A stretch of DNA of 64,000 nucleotides from Diadema setosum (Eukaryota > Echinodermata > Echinoidea > Diadematoida > Diadematidae), in the NCBI GenBank assembly GCA_033980235.1, contig CM067062.1, positions 12,047,991 through 12,111,990 on the forward strand. Direction: 5' to 3'. The position numbers were made by a program, and so were the translations under genes. The notes beneath the pieces were generated by a model, which was not told where the DNA came from, did not search any database, and saw nothing but the letters and a program-made list of their open reading frames with translations. Positions 29,493 through 44,500 of the stretch are shown one piece after another. Each line of letters begins with the position of its first letter. Positions within the stretch are counted from its first letter, which is position 1.

Positions 29493-32400
29493 AGCACCCG
29501 CTTGAAGTATCAAACGATTATCAGCTATTGAGGAAATCATCATCAACGACAGCAAAGAAGAGGGGAAAAAAAACCCAGAAGAATTGTTTTTTTCTCATAC
29601 TATGGTCATAATCCTTTCCTTCCAGTCTTCCCATATCATCACAGTGCAGGGATGATGATCTACTATGATCAGCAGGGATTATGATATATTTGCTGAAAAT
29701 TTATCCAACTGCCATACATGTATCTCCTTTTGAGGAGTGTCACTCACAAGCTCAGATAGAAGCTGATACCAGTAACCTGGGATGTACATCATTTCTTTCT
29801 CTCTCTTGCCCATTGCAGAAAATTTTGCATTACATACACAAACAAGGTTTATAACTAATAAAGTGTGATGCAATTGTAAGAGGTCTAACAAAGAGAATAA
29901 ATCATGATAAATCTGCGGTATTATGACCCTTTGCGGCTGATAGTACATTACTGCCCATGAAAGAGACAGTATAGCACTCAGAGGATCAGACTTTATTGCA
30001 AAAGTCACTGTAGCCATCATTAGTTTCTTGTTTTTCACTTTATTTCTTGTTTGATAATGATTTATGTTGTTGTTTTGTTTTGTTCTGTTTGATTTTTGTT
30101 TGTTTACTTGTTCTTTGCTGCTCAGTTTTAAAATATTTCTTTTTGTAATGTAGTTCATTTGTGGTGTCAACCCTTCTGTGTACAGACAATAAATAGATGA
30201 AAGATTATATAAAGTAGGAATTGGTTTTGCGGGGAGAGTTCCCTTTAACAAATTGGTTTGTGCTTTTCTTTGTGTTGTATTGTTTGGTTGTAGCTCTCCA
30301 CAAATAAGATGGCATTAATCAATTCGTATTGTATCATATCATGATATGATATCATAAACTGTTATGCAGATCAAATCATGCCCTGCCCTCGTTTGTATAT
30401 AGAACGTCATTGTAAAGTTTCTGTGTCAAAAAAAAAAAAAGATACTTGGAGCAAAGCAATGACAGATCTAGTGTCTAAGTTCAACAGATGCAAACATGCG
30501 TATCTGCATACTGAAAGTGTACGAAAAGTCATCGGGAAATGTACACATTTTGTCTACGCTTGAATGATCAAGCCTGAGTTTGGATTCCACTGTCATTTGA
30601 TGATCGTTTATGAAGTATATGTAATAGCATAGTTGCGGTTATGAGGCAGTATTTAGATGAAAATATTCCAGGTCTTGCTGCGAATTCTTCCAATTTTTCC
30701 CAGCACAAATTCCACATTTTTATGGATTGTGTAGACCTGCGTAATTGGCACAGGTAATATCACAGTTGCTGTATGTTTTTTGTTTGTTTGTTTGTATGTT
30801 TTTTGTGTGTTGTTTTGCATTTGGCATCCATGCATACACAATGTGATGGCTTGGATTTATTCTTTTGTTTATTTTGAAATGAATGTCAATGTATGGTGGT
30901 TGAATTTTGTGGCATTTTTTTTTTTCATTAAAAAAATTAATAAATCAGAATTAGAGCTATCATCATATTTTTCCAGTAAATGTTTAAATGGACGGACAGG
31001 GTTAACTCACAGTTGCCAAAAGTGATAAAACTTAAGTATGCAGGTCTTACACTCCATGCATGAAGCAAAGTGTGATTCAATATCTTCCTTTATGTGTATG
31101 TGACAGTTTTTCTATTGTGTAGAAGCAGTGTGTAGTGTGGAATAACAAATGTCTATGCATGAGTTGGAGGGTATGCTTTAAGCTCCATTTATTTGTTGTT
31201 GTTGTTTTTTTTCTTTAGTTTATTAACGCTTGTGTAGATAGCAACTTTTTGTTGTTGTAGAGCATAGACATTGGCTAATGTGTGGCCTGTAGCTTATGTA
31301 TTCTTTTCTTGACGTGTATAATTTCATATGCATTATTAAGTAGATTTCGTTGCACATCAGACCAATCTCGGTCTATCGCTCTACCCGTCTATCAGTTTAT
31401 TCATCTATCTGTCTATATACAAGTGTATCTCCATATATCAGCTACTTTAACGAATGGCGATCAACGCAATCACTGTGTGATGGTACAGTATGTGTCTATT
31501 CTGATGAGTCAGATATGTGCAATTCCTGTAAAAGAGAATTTAACCCAAAGAAATGGTTGTTTGAGTCTAACTTCGATATCAGCCTCACATCTGTAAAAAA
31601 GATAAAGGTAATCATACACTGAACAAATGCAAAAACAAAACAAAACAAAAAATCATTAAAAAATGAATATTAAGGAAGTTGTACGCCAGTCTGTCATGTA
31701 CCTCACTGTCTTCGGCACATTTAATTTGGTAGCCATCTTTGATCATGTTGCTAAGTTGGTTCAGGCAAATTAATGCTTATTTTTCTACTCAAAATGACCC
31801 ATGTGTGAAATTGTGCTATTTGCTATGAGGCAGTGACTTTGCCTGTCCTTCATGATGTGTGATAGCATTAGGTTCAGGGCATGTTTTGAGCAGAATCAAG
31901 GTAAATGGTGTTTTCTTTGGAGGAAAAGCTGTACAAGTGATAATTCATGTACTAAAAATCAATGAAGAGCACTATAGGGCAGACCTTGTAGGCTCTGTCT
32001 AAAGTGTGTGGGGATTTCACAATCTTATAGTAGGATAGAGGTTAAGTATGTGACTATTTGCAGACACCCATAGGAAACAGCATTAGCAAAGCATGGATAT
32101 TCATGGGGATGATGCACGCAATCTGAAATCACATTTATAGCTGTTGCCCAAATTTTGATATCTCATACCGAAAACCCCCGTTACAACGAAGCCCTCAGGA
32201 CCAGCAGATGTCTTTTGTTTGAATACATTGAAATTATGTTACAGCCGAACAAATAGAGTATATAAAGTTATATATATGTTATGTTATATACATGTTGATT
32301 ATAATTTTGGGATAGCTCCCTCAATTATTACTTTGTTTCAACAAAATTTCAATATTACTGTGTTCGTTACAACAGGAGCACATTGGAACTCAAATTCTGG

Positions 32401-34037
32401 GGATGAACTTTTCTTTAATAAAGTGAGTTTTGTTTAACTCATGTTTTCGCGTTCCACACATGTACATTCATGCTAATTTTGATTAGATAAAGCAAACTTT
32501 TTTTTTTTCAGAGATTTTACTGTGCACAGTAACCCTGCCTTTCTATTTGATTCAATCAGACTTTTTTTTTTTTAATGTAAAACCTTGTGTTCAAGTCAAA
32601 TTTGAATTAAAAATCTCACAAACAGAACAGTGGTAATTTAAGGGAACTCTTGATTAAAAAAAAACACCCACACACAAAAAAAAAAACCCAACCTAATAAT
32701 AATAATAACTCCTAAATTTTGCAAAAGTTTCACATGCTTTACCTGAACACAGATACTGGTCCCAGTGGCATTCGGACATGATATGAAGTGATGATTTTAA
32801 TTCCTCGCTAGTCTCCAGGTTACTAGCTTGCCAAGCCTTCACTGAATTTCATCTTCAAATTTCTGACATGAATCAAAGATGAACAAAAAATGTATCATCC
32901 TTGTCAAATTGTTCTAGAATAGCAGTTACTCATGTATGATATCATCCTGCTTTCTGCTTATGTCTGATTTTCATGAAACTATCACTTTTCTGTTTCAGTT
33001 TACTCTCCTTGAACACAGACTAGAATTTCCCTGTAACTGTTAATACTGTGGCATTATTTTTCCGATGTACATTGATATTTGTATGATTATGAAGGAGTAC
33101 ATTAGTATCAAAGGCATTATTTTGACTCCTGTGAATTGTGATTTTCCAGCTATTACTCCAGCGATATCCAGTGAGGTGCTCTTCAATTGCAGCTGATGTG
33201 AAGTACAAAATATGAACTGTAATTGGCTCTTGCAACAATCCGGAAAGTTTGTGAGGGTACATTATAACTTTCCGTCGGCTGCAGCCTAAAATTTTGGCAT
33301 GATGCCGTTTATGTTTGAAAGTGCATGTGCGTTCTTTGGAAGAGGTCATTTTGGTTTAGCAAACTTGCCGTAAGTTGACTTGCTGGTGACAGATAACCAA
33401 GGAAAAAGTTAAAAAACAAGCAAAAAAATGTACAAATTAATGAAATGTGCATTCTGGACAATTGATACTTGAACAGACTAAACCTTGGTAAACCAGGTTT
33501 CCAGTTGCAGAAAGTACTTGTATATGTTACCACTTTTTGAGCGATTGTTTTGGTAAATCTATAAGAAAGACTGCCTCATTCTATTGTGTCTTGTTAGATT
33601 GAAAATGATGAATCAAATGTACATTTTATCTATTGGCTGCCATATCATGACCGATGAAGTGACGTAAGAAACAGAAATATAGGCAAAGATGAATTGAGAA
33701 TGCCAATAATATTTTGCTTTTCATATTTTGCTTTTCATGAGGTTTCTTTTCTCCCCTTCCTTGTTGATTGTACATTCTATATCAATTAGAATTTGAATGA
33801 AAGTTATGAACTGACTGTGTAAATTTGCCAAATTGTCTATTTTTATGTAAACTTTAAAAGCAGCTGCAAGTACATGTGGAGATGATCATAGCTGATCATG
33901 TAGCAACTTGCTTAATTTGTTAATGTTTTTTCCCATTTGTTGGAAAATTAAAAGCAATGCCTTGTAGAATATCAAGCCTGTGTCTGCATGCGTCCTATGG
34001 TTAGTTTGTTTGCTTTTGTCTTTAAATTATATTATAT

Positions 34038-34069
34038 TTGATATATCTTTATATATCTATATATATATA

Positions 34070-34144
<75 letters not shown>
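34038..34144. repeat. Compound (TA)n(CA)n microsatellite
   Basis: TATATC and TA units, then about 17 CA units. Confidence 0.97.
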
Positions 34145-34146
<2 letters not shown>

Positions 34147-37100
34147 TATCAATTCCATGTGTTTGCTGGAAATCACACCATTCCACCAATCTTCTGAGGG
34201 ACATAAATCATTTGGTGAAATTTGCCTTTTTGGGCCCATTCATTCTCTATGCCACTCAACACCATCATAATATACACAAAAGGAGTAAATCAGACAATAT
34301 AAGAGATGGAAGTTCAATTTTACCCTTGCCAATATAGACTTATATCTTCTTTTTTTCATTTATTTATACACTGTACTCATAATACACTGTAGCAAAAAAT
34401 GGAGACATGGTCTTGAAAAGGTTAAAGCTTCATATCAACACTGAAAATTTCTGCCCATGGCAGAAATACACGTAATCCAATAATGTACTCTTAAGCTTTG
34501 CATGTTTGGGTGCTACTCATAAATAGATGTGGTACATAGGTTAAAATATGTGTGTCTTGTAGTTATTTCAGATGCCACTATAGCTGTCCTTCTATAAATA
34601 ATGACTCTATTAATTCGGAGGGTAGCATTTTTGAGCAATGTTAAAATTTTCCTTACAGTTCATGTACCAAACTGAATCCTATTTTGCATTATTGGTACCA
34701 CTGCGCCTCTCTCACAAATATATTGACAAAAGAAAGTTGCAATTAACTGCAGTTGCTGCATCAACAACTCAACAACACTCGCAACTTAGTGATAGCTTTC
34801 TGAGCGTTACCACACTGAACTGCACTCATTGCAGGTTAACGAGAGTCATGCACTTCTTTTTGAAATGAGCCCCCCGACTTTTCCCCCTCCTTTATATACA
34901 GGGATGATTTTGTAGATAACTGCCGCCATGCATTGGGTAATAAATCAAAATGCCTGCATTAATCTATTACCTTAATAACATCAGACAGGGTCTACTTAAG
35001 GGCATATTATTGTATTGTCAAACCTTTTTCACAACACACATGAGAAGAAGAGTCAATGTCACAATACATTACAAGGCAAATATGCAGTAAGTTTGGGGAT
35101 TTCATACCACTTCATACAAAAATAGCCAGAAAAGATATCTTCTTTTTTTTTTAAGGGGGGGGGGGGGGGGAGCAAAAACAACTAGATGAATGTGCACACA
35201 TTCACACATTACCTGGGTTGTGCATGCTTTAGTCACAGAGCTACAAAACACTAGCTCTGCACACTCTGATGAAGACTTGCTTCCCTAAGACACTATCTAT
35301 GAGACGCATCACCCTCCTCTAAGGCGCGAGTCGAAGAACAAACAGCTCAGCACACAATTAGGATAAGCACTGAACAGATATATATGTCCATAGTACTACG
35401 TTACAAACACAGTACATTTCCTAGGCCTACAATTGCACATATTGCTCGAAACTCCTACAGCGACGTAATATAATGAAAAGATGCAAACCAGCAGAAGCCC
35501 CACAAGGAAACATTTGTGGCGTCCAAGCCCAAAATGTTGTGCAGTCGAATACATCAAAAGTGGTCGTCAAAGCTTCACCACACATGAAACTTGTCATTGG
35601 GGGAAATCACACTTTGGATCTTCCTGAATTCGATGAGATTTTGCCAACAGTGTGCAATAACCCACCACAATTTTATTTCTTCCTTTCTGGGGCAGTAAGA
35701 GAGTACAGAATGAGAGAAAAAAAAAATACCAATATCCCTTATCAGAGGTAAAAGCATTTAAAAGGAAGAGAAGCAGATGAAGAAAGAGGAGAGACAGAGA
35801 GAAGAAAAGCACAAGAATGAAATGATTTGGTATTCCTTGTTTTATCAGAAGCACACACCCTCACCATCAGCCTCTGAAGACAACGAATAACGAAATTGAT
35901 TGCGACATTTAGCGAGGAGAATGAGAATCAAGAAAAGAATCAGAAAGAGAGATTGAAGAGACCTAGACCATAACACCTGGCTAGCTCTCCAAACTTAAAG
36001 CCACACCACAGTCAGCAAAATGATGAAGATAAACATAAAACATAAAGATAATGACTTCGCACACTTTTTTTTGTTCTGCTTCCTCGTGGAAGTGAAGTAT
36101 CCTTGCCGTACCCTCCCCACTTCTCTCTTCCCATACCCCCCCTCCCCTTTCCACCCATTTTAGCTCTGCTGGAATGCAATAGAAGAATCTCACACATTCA
36201 TAAGAAAGACTTTAAGAATACTTTCAACGCTGTCTCCAAATCTTAAAAGACCAGCGTAACTGTTCAATCATACACATTTGAACTTACAAATATAAAGCAA
36301 TCTTTCTTATTATACACTTAGTGAACTATCATACCATCACACTCCCTCTGTGACTGCTATTAACACAGCCACAAAAAATGTTACAAAAATGAAGAAAATT
36401 CTTATTCACATGAAGACTGGCATAAACAAAGCGATACATAGATATTATATATGTTGAATAAATTAAGAACAGCTTTGCAAATATGAATCACACAAAACTG
36501 TTGGCATAAATGGCTGTATACTTATGTGAACAGTGCATAAAACAATATTGGGAGTACGTCACAATGCCTTCCTACACTACATAACAAACAAACAAAACCC
36601 AACCCTAAAAACATTAAGAAATATGTTTTACTTCAATATCCAAATCATATGCTTTCTATGGAGGAGACACAGACTTAATCATACTGTCCAAAAAGAAAGG
36701 TGCTAAGAAGTGTTCATGTGTTGAGCAACAATGCAGCATTTACACTGATACAAACTTTTGAAGAAAGGGTGCAAGTATGTCAATGAATGACAAATAGCCA
36801 CTAAAACATTTGCAAATACCAGGTTACTGTCATGATACTCCTATAAATACAGTTAAAACTAAAATGATCCAAGGAACAAAATGCTTTGTGTGTCACCCAC
36901 AGTTATCATTTGCCAATTGTTCGTATCTCTTCTTGCTTCTGTTTCACTTTTCACACCAGAGGACGTTCAGTACTTTCACAATAAGGCCACATACAAATAC
37001 TTGAATGTTTGAGCATTTATCCACTCTCTCGTTTTTCATATCATAATTTCACAATATCACTGTAACTTTCCCTGCTCTTGTAACAACATCAAGCATCAAG

Positions 37101-37581
37101 AAAAAAAAAATCTAATATGTACATACCACATTGAACAACAGCACATGATCAGAGAGCTAGGATCTAGAATTTTGTATACCTGAGCAAGTTTGTATTACTC
37201 TACGTCACACGAGGAAATACATCATAAGATTTTGTATGGCTTTCTGTTGCAAAGAGAGACACGTTCCGAAGACTCGTATGACATAAAAATAACAGAACAT
37301 GATGCAGCTAAAATAAGTCTCATTTGAAGCATCTGTACTTATCACACACATTTGTTTGTCAAGAGCTGTAACTTTGAACGTGTTTACTCGGGACATGAGC
37401 AGTTGATGCAAGAAATGAATGACTTCTTTAAGCAACAACTTGGGGACTGTATGCAAAATAGATAGTCCTTATTATGTTTTTCAACTTCTGATTTTAGCCG
37501 GCAATTTCTTTCCAATGCATTGACATGCACTCATTTCACTAGCTGGTTACAACACTGCCTAAGTCTCAACCACCACTTGTT

Positions 37582-37587
37582 TTTATT
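37582..37587 (-). terminator. Candidate poly(A) signal AATAAA for the slc43a1/2-like gene
   Basis: This is the first AATAAA I see on the minus strand after the stop codon, about 820 bases downstream of it. No clear GU-rich element was checked. Longer 3' UTRs running further into the intergenic region are possible. Confidence 0.3.
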
Positions 37588-38410
37588 GAGCCGAGCTCAC
37601 ATAGCAAGAAATAACAGCAAATGAAGCTTGTGAATGAACAGCGAAAGTGAAAATGTGTTCATCATGACAGACATATTGGCAACAGCAAAAAGACTTAAAT
37701 ATGACCCTTAATATTTAAAACTGATAACAAAATGGTGGAAACAAATAGGCCTAATATGCCCCCGACACTCTTTGTGGTGGAGGCATAGGCAAAAACTTTG
37801 TGAGGCGTGAGATCTATGCTAGACAATGAATGAATAAGTCAATGCACAAACCAACAATGTGCTTGGCAAGTTTTTTTTTTGTTCTTTTCTCTATGCTTGT
37901 GATGGAGATGTTGCAAGTACATTTATACTCCACACACACAATGAGATACTCCTCTGTGTGTTTTTCTTACACGGCTGTTTCCACTGAAAGGAGTACACTT
38001 GCTTCAGATCATGAGAAACAATGAAGAAGTCCAGACTAGCAATATCTTTGCTCTATGTGATCGTCTGATGTGCTATCCAGTCACTGGAAGCAAGGCTCTA
38101 TCCATCGACAAGCTCGATGTGAGAAAAAAAATATGGAGTTAAGAAGGAGAGGCTATTATGGCTCAGATGGAAATGGAGGAGAAGACTTTTCTTTTTCCAG
38201 ACATCATGAGCGTAACTTAGATGTTACAGTGCTCCCTCGTCCTTTTCTTTTAAAACACTCTCACCACCAAGAGTGGAAACCACAAGCTGTTACAGCTTCT
38301 GTTTTTTTGTCGTTTCACACGCAGACCGCAAGTCCACAGCTCAAAATGACGCATCGGTGAGGTCAAAAAGAATGTGAGGTCAGAATCCCGGTCTCTGGCC
38401 GCCTTCCACT

Positions 38411-38587
38411 TCACACGTGCTCGGGGACCGTTTCGAGAGCGCTCTTGCTCGTCGGCGACCTGATGAGCTTCTGCTCGTCGGGGACCTGCTCCGCCATCTG
38501 TTTCCTTCTGAGCTTCTTGGCGAGGTAGAACATGTAGATTGGAAGACCGAAGTTTAGCACCGAAATGGCCAGCAAGGTGACATTGAC
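38411..38587 (-). CDS. slc43a1/2: slc43a1/2-like coding exon 10: transmembrane segment 12 and C-terminus
   Basis: Residues 634-691 and TGA (38413-38411), acceptor CTGCTTAG. It encodes '[20 protein letters not shown]', '[20 protein letters not shown]' and a tail ending '[10 protein letters not shown]'. Segment 12 and the basic juxtamembrane 'KKLRRK' fit the family. The terminal four residues (PEHV) end in a hydrophobic valine, compatible with a class of PDZ ligand, which is speculative. Confidence 0.92.
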   Translation of the reverse strand, partial: VNVTLLAISVLNFGLPIYMFYLAKKLRRKQMAEQVPDEQKLIRSPTSKSALETVPEHV

Positions 38588-41500
38588 CTAAGCAGAGAAA
38601 TTTCAGAGAAAGAAAGAAAGAAAAACAAAAATGAGTCTGAGAAGCTATTTGCATGAAGAGAATGTGAGACATCAAACTCCAAGGCATCTTATGAGCTGAC
38701 GAGAGAAGGCACAAGAAATTGAGTGGGTCATGCAAGAAACATCTTAACAGAGATCCCAGGGACCCACTTCCCAGGTTCCATAAATAGAAGCATAAGCCCA
38801 GAGACGGCAGTACACTCGGATCTACCACTTTCCTGTTTACATCTGTAAGGGCAAAAAGGAGTACGGAAAGAACTCTTGTCATGCTCCAATTTATGTCACT
38901 ATATATAGCTTCTTCTTTTCTTTTCTCTTTTGCAAACAGCTATTTTTTCTACAATTCACTTCCTTCCAACTCTTCTAATCCAAGGGGGTTGTCATGGCAA
39001 CATGGAGCAAAGCAAACTCAGAGCTCATTTAATCTTGATTTCAATGTGTCCTTGCAAGCAGAAATGCTCATTTCCAGTACCACATGAAACAACGATTTTT
39101 GTGGAGTGCCATAGCTTTTAGTTGTGTTCCATTACTTTATCTTTCTGGTACCACATTTTTTTTTTTTAAATGAAAGTCTACAAGTCAATCTACCCTGAAA
39201 TAACACATTTCCTCTCTTCCGTGATAAAGGGAAGGCTTTATCAAGTGTAGGAAAGGGATTGAAATTTTATCAAGTAACATCACACCGCAGATGTTTAAAC
39301 TTCCAAGGGCATTGTTGTCTGGTGTAGCTTAACATTACCCTAAAGACAAAATGTTGGTGAGACCCACTGTTCCAAAATATTGTTTCAACATATTGTTTCT
39401 GCATATTGTTTCAACATGTTGTTTCAACATATTGTTTCAACATATTGTTTGAACATATTGTTTCAATAACAGTCATGCATTTATTCTCAGTCTTTGTCAA
39501 AAATATTTCTTCATGTTTTACAAAATATTGGGAAAACATTCATACATCAGGACTAGAAGAGCGCCAACACTTTGCAAATCTTTACAACCTCTCCCCTTTA
39601 TCAATCTATCTGACAGCTGATTTCAAACATCTGGTTTTATTTTGATGGGCATCATAAAGCTGCACAGCAAACACATCTGCAGCAAAAGACCATGTAAACT
39701 TCAGTCAGACAGGAAACCGTGCACTTTTTGTGCCTTTGTCTATCGGGCTGTTAGTGAAATGACCCGCCACCAAGAAGTCAAGGGTATTTCTTTAGTCGGA
39801 CAGGAACCGGCAGGTGGCGATTGAACACACAAATTCTCACACTTAACACACAAACCCTCAAACACGAACACAATGACACACATTGTTCCATTTAACTGCT
39901 AGATAAGTGTAGTTGGGGTGTAGGCGGAAAGACAGCCCATCATGGAAACGATTGTAACCCACGTCATTTCCCGGGTCTGCACGTCATTTGCATCGAAGCC
40001 ACCATTTGGCGGAAAATTGGACGGTAGAGTCCACACCAATAAATGAACTCACCACAAAACAATGGCAGAATGTACTTTATCACCCCATGGTTTATAAACA
40101 CTACCAGATCCACTCTGGAATACTGTATAGAACCAACCTATCAGATGCTTAAAATTGCTTCAACAAATTATCTTTTCTTTATCTTCCTTTTTTTTTGGGG
40201 GGGGGGAGGGTGGGTGGACAGAGGAGGGAGTGGAAAATACGTCAGATCCATATCAAAGGGCATAATGTACCACCAGTCACATTCACAATTGCAGGGTCGC
40301 CATCCTAATCATCTCTGAATGATGGCATTTTCAATACAAACACACATTCTACGCTGTTTTGCTTTTGTTTGGCTTTGGCATGTTATTCGCTTTTGACTGG
40401 ATATTCTGATGTAGGCCTAGGTGAGACAGCCTTCACAGGATGTAATGGTGCTTGTATTGGTTGTAATGGCTTAGATGTGGTTTGCATGCTCTGTGTCAGT
40501 GTGTGTATATGGGGGGGGGGGGGGGGAACAACTCTGCTGGTGGTCTCTATCTAAAAGTATGATTTACTTACATAGAATGGATCCCTGTTGAGTGGACCCT
40601 CGATGGCGACAAAGATGGGGTACTGGAGGAGCGTGGCACATGCCGAGATGAGCGACTGCAGCCCGATGAGACTGCCCACCTGCGAGGCAGGGTACGTGAT
40701 GGCGTAGAGACCGCAGACAGATGAATGGATGAAGCCTCGAATGATGGTGTGAAGGACAAAGCTAATGATCTGTGGGGGAGGAGGAAGAGGAGGAAATGGA
40801 GGAGGAGAAGGAGGAGGAGGAGGAGGAGAAAGAGGGAGAGGTGGTAAGACTTTACCCTCTGTGTATTTTCATTTCTTTTTCAGGCTTTGTGCAAACTACA
40901 CTCCTGGTGTGATAACATTAGAAGTCGCTCTAGACATTAAATAGCAATCATTATTCATCCTCAACTGTGTTGAAGACTAACTTGATTGTATGAATTTTAT
41001 GTTGTCTGCTCCTAGTACTGTCTGCTTACATTAATAAAAGTGATCTGTTTCAGGTAAATGCTTTTGCACACTGAGGTAAGATCATACAATATATTAAGAG
41101 ATAGACAGGATGTCACATATCAGATTAAAGACTTACTTGTACTTGAAGATTTGGTATTAAGACTGTGACCCCGAAGAACATGATGAGAGTGCCTGTGATG
41201 AAAAAGGCGTAGCTTGAATTGTACAGCTTGCGAATCTTCAGGCTCATCGGTGGTTTGGGGTTTTGGCTGTCGTTGCTCGATGTGCTTGACGTGCTCGGGT
41301 GCCTCACTTTGGTTGGGACACCGCCTGCCTGGCCGTTCGTGCCCATGAGGCCAAGTTCGACGTCACTACCTGTGCTGTTGATGCGGGAGGCGTGGCCATT
41401 GGCCACCGAACCATTGCTGGGCCGTCGGGCGTCGCCGTTGGCAAAGCTCATCAGACCATTGAGGCTGATGATGCTGGGTCGCTTGCTGTCACCGTTGCTG

Positions 41501-44500
41501 AAGCTCGGCTTCTTGGTCAGGCTCTCGCGGCGCGTGGACGTGCTCTCCCGTCGGCTGCTACGACGCTCCTTGTTCTTGGCAGCCTGCAGCACCTCTTTGA
41601 TACGGAAATCCATGACAAGGCCGATGAGGGGGCTGGTTACCAGACACATAATCTGCATCAGACCAAAAAAGTAGATGTACTGGTCCACTGTGAAGAAACA
41701 AGAGAAGACAACAGAAAGTTAAACATAAATAGGTATGCTTATAAGCAGCTACCACAAATCATTTCCTACATTCTAAATGCCAAAATTTTGACACAGTTTT
41801 CTGATTTCATTTGCATTACCTGCATCAAGAAATTATAACTATGAAGGATATCACAAATGGGATGGCATATTCGTTCTACATGCAAAGGTTTCACTATCTT
41901 GAACGCAGAGCCTTTAGATAAAAGTTGATGATAATGCCGAGGTGGCAATTATATCATCATGAAAACATCAATGCAGACTTGGGTGGTCGATTTATACCAA
42001 CCTGTAGCCACATCGTTTCCAGAGACGATCTGCAGCATCTGGGTGAGCGAGCCGATGAAGAGGAGAAGGCGGAGCTGGGTGATGCACATGACGATGAGCG
42101 AGAGAAGGTAGATGGGACTGCAGATGGAGTGGAGGAGGGTCTTTTCCTTCCTCTTCTTCTTGCGCTCCTTCAGTTCAATCGCCAGATTCAGCCTGGTGAG
42201 GGAATTAAACGAGACATGACATGAGGCTTGACATCAAAATGTGGGAAACTCTCATCATCATATGCATTTACATTGATTCCATTTAATGGAACCCCTTTTT
42301 AAAATCATTTGCACATCCATTTTTAAGATTGAAGAGAAAACATTTTTGAAGACTTAAATATGCCTTCGTGGTCCTATTGTAGAAAGAGATAAATGATAAC
42401 TCTCAGGAATTTGCACATGACTGCATGTATATTTTTATCAAAAGGACCATTTTAAGAAACCTCTGGGGTGATATGTGTGTTCTGTTAGTATTCATGTGTC
42501 CATTTGTCACTCAAAAACTTACTGGGATGAGTAGATCTTGCTCCCCTTGCGGATCATCGTCTGCTTGGCCTCTTCTGCCGCCTCGTCGGTGATGCTGAGC
42601 TTGCGTCCGACGTTGGTCACCATGGAGTAGAACTGTTTGCCAGTCACCTTGTGGTTGATCTTCAGAATCTGCCAGTGCATGCTGTGAACGTCAGAGAGGG
42701 CAGCGTACATGTAAAGAGAGTCAACTTTGACCTGTAGTCAACATTCTGCCTATAACTCAGACAATAGAACAGACCTCTGTTTTATATCCTCATGATATCA
42801 AGAACCACATATCCATATCTCGGATCCACTTCATGTCCGACCTTTGGGAACAGATATCTCACTCGACAGATAATCACTGTAAAAATAACATTGCAAACTT
42901 TTTTATTCATGCAAACTGCAAATGTTTTCCAAAGGGGAAAAAAAATCTTCTTATTGTTCTCTTAATCATATATTCATCTTTTTGCCAAATAATATTGCAC
43001 TTTGCATATGCTAACTCTTTATCAAACAGTCGATGCATGATCAATCATAGCATATCCTTGCCGATCAATACTGAAATTCTGGGATTTTGATAAAGCAAAG
43101 GTAAGAGGCTCAGAATATAATAATGACTAGGGGCAAGGTATAGAAAAGAGAAAGATGAGAGACAGTAGCTTACCCAAAGGCAGATCCTTCGGGGTCAGGG
43201 ATGGGCTCCTTGGGGATGTTGAAGAAACAGTTGATGACCACAAAGAGAGTGGCACAGGCCAACCCCGTGAACATCTGAGACCGGCTTATACCGGCATCGT
43301 AAAGTCCCTGGGATAAAGAAACAAGCAAAGGAGCTGTGTTAATAATCTTGGTATTCTTCTGAAAACAAATGACAAGCATATTTCAACATCACTTATAGGA
43401 CAGAAAAGAGAAGACCTGCATTGTAATCACCTAAATGATTTTCCATTTGCAGTCTGATATCTCAAGAATCACGACTATATTGAAAGCAATAGTATTGCAG
43501 GTGAAGAAGGAATAAATCATTTCAAACAGAGCCAAATACCAAACATCATTTCTTTGCAAAAATATCAGTCATCATCTAACAAACCCCTACATCAACGTGG
43601 AATTCTGATTTGCTTGCTTAGAGAATAAAAAGAGCACAAATTCAAACTTGGAATTTTTGCCACTGGAACATACTTGAAACTACTTGTCATCAACTGTGCT
43701 GTCATCATGGCATCAATTTGTGACAGCTGAGTGAGCACTTTTGATTGTAATCTATCAAAAATTATGGTGACCCAATTTCATAAAGGTGATCCACAGGTCA
43801 TACTCCACTGCTAACTTTCATGATCTTTTTTTTTTCCGAACAGCTGACCACAATAGCATGGAGATGTCATTACACCAATTGCTTCAAGCACATTTCCTCC
43901 CTATCCGTCCTTAGCACAGAAAAATGAAAGTGTCAAAGCCTGAATTTGATCTTTTCCAGCATACAAAAGTGCACCGATTCCTTCACACCCAGCTGATTTG
44001 TCAAAGTCACGAGAAAGTTGCCAGTTTGGCAGCGCGCTCCAGCAGGTTTATCTTCTGAATGGGGCCAAAGCTAACAGTTTTCTTCCCTTCTGCTCGACCA
44101 GCTGTTGCCACCATTTCGCAGTCTTTTCTCTCTCTCTCTCTCTCCCTTGCTCTCTCACACACCGGAGGAAGTTGTTCCAGCTGATATCGGGCGAGTTCTA
44201 TCGGACTCTCTCTTTGTCTTCCAATCGCGGGTCGGTCGAGTCCTTTCCTCTCACGCCAGTAGACAAGCTTCCTTCTTCTCTCAAAACACACACACACCTA
44301 TGCACAATGCTCTCCTGGTGCCGACTGCCAGATTTGTCTCAAAGTCACCGTCAGGTAAGAAAAGGGTACAGTCAACTCTTGGCTTCTTCAACCCCAAAAG
44401 GCAGACGATCCTCAAGGCATTGTTTGTTTTGGTTAGTTACTTTTTGTTTTTTCTATTTGTGAAAAGATTGAGCGATATGATTCTTCATGCCACTGCAGAG

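Larger units (their letters stand above)
23453..38410. other. Interval between the two convergent stop codons: 3' UTRs and repeats
   Basis: About 15 kb. The proximal parts must hold the two 3' UTRs. Recognised contents are a 63-bp duplication, two generations of tandem duplication (25722-27540), the CGGAATAACGAACC foldback and a TA/CA microsatellite. 29500-34030 and 34150-38400 show no gene, RNA or repeat I can name apart from A/T/G runs (e.g. G16 at 35155-35170). The longest ORFs (190 and 178 codons) have AT-driven composition and no domain. Confidence 0.75.

Noticed and set aside
29679..30251. 190-codon minus-strand ORF
   Set aside because: Composition follows local AT richness (Lys/Asn/Gln runs), no recognisable domain, no splice partners or neighbours.
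32160..32440. Pogo/Tigger-like fragment ('CCCCCGTTACAACGAAG')
   Set aside because: Resemblance limited to one short terminus-like motif; no matching opposite end found.
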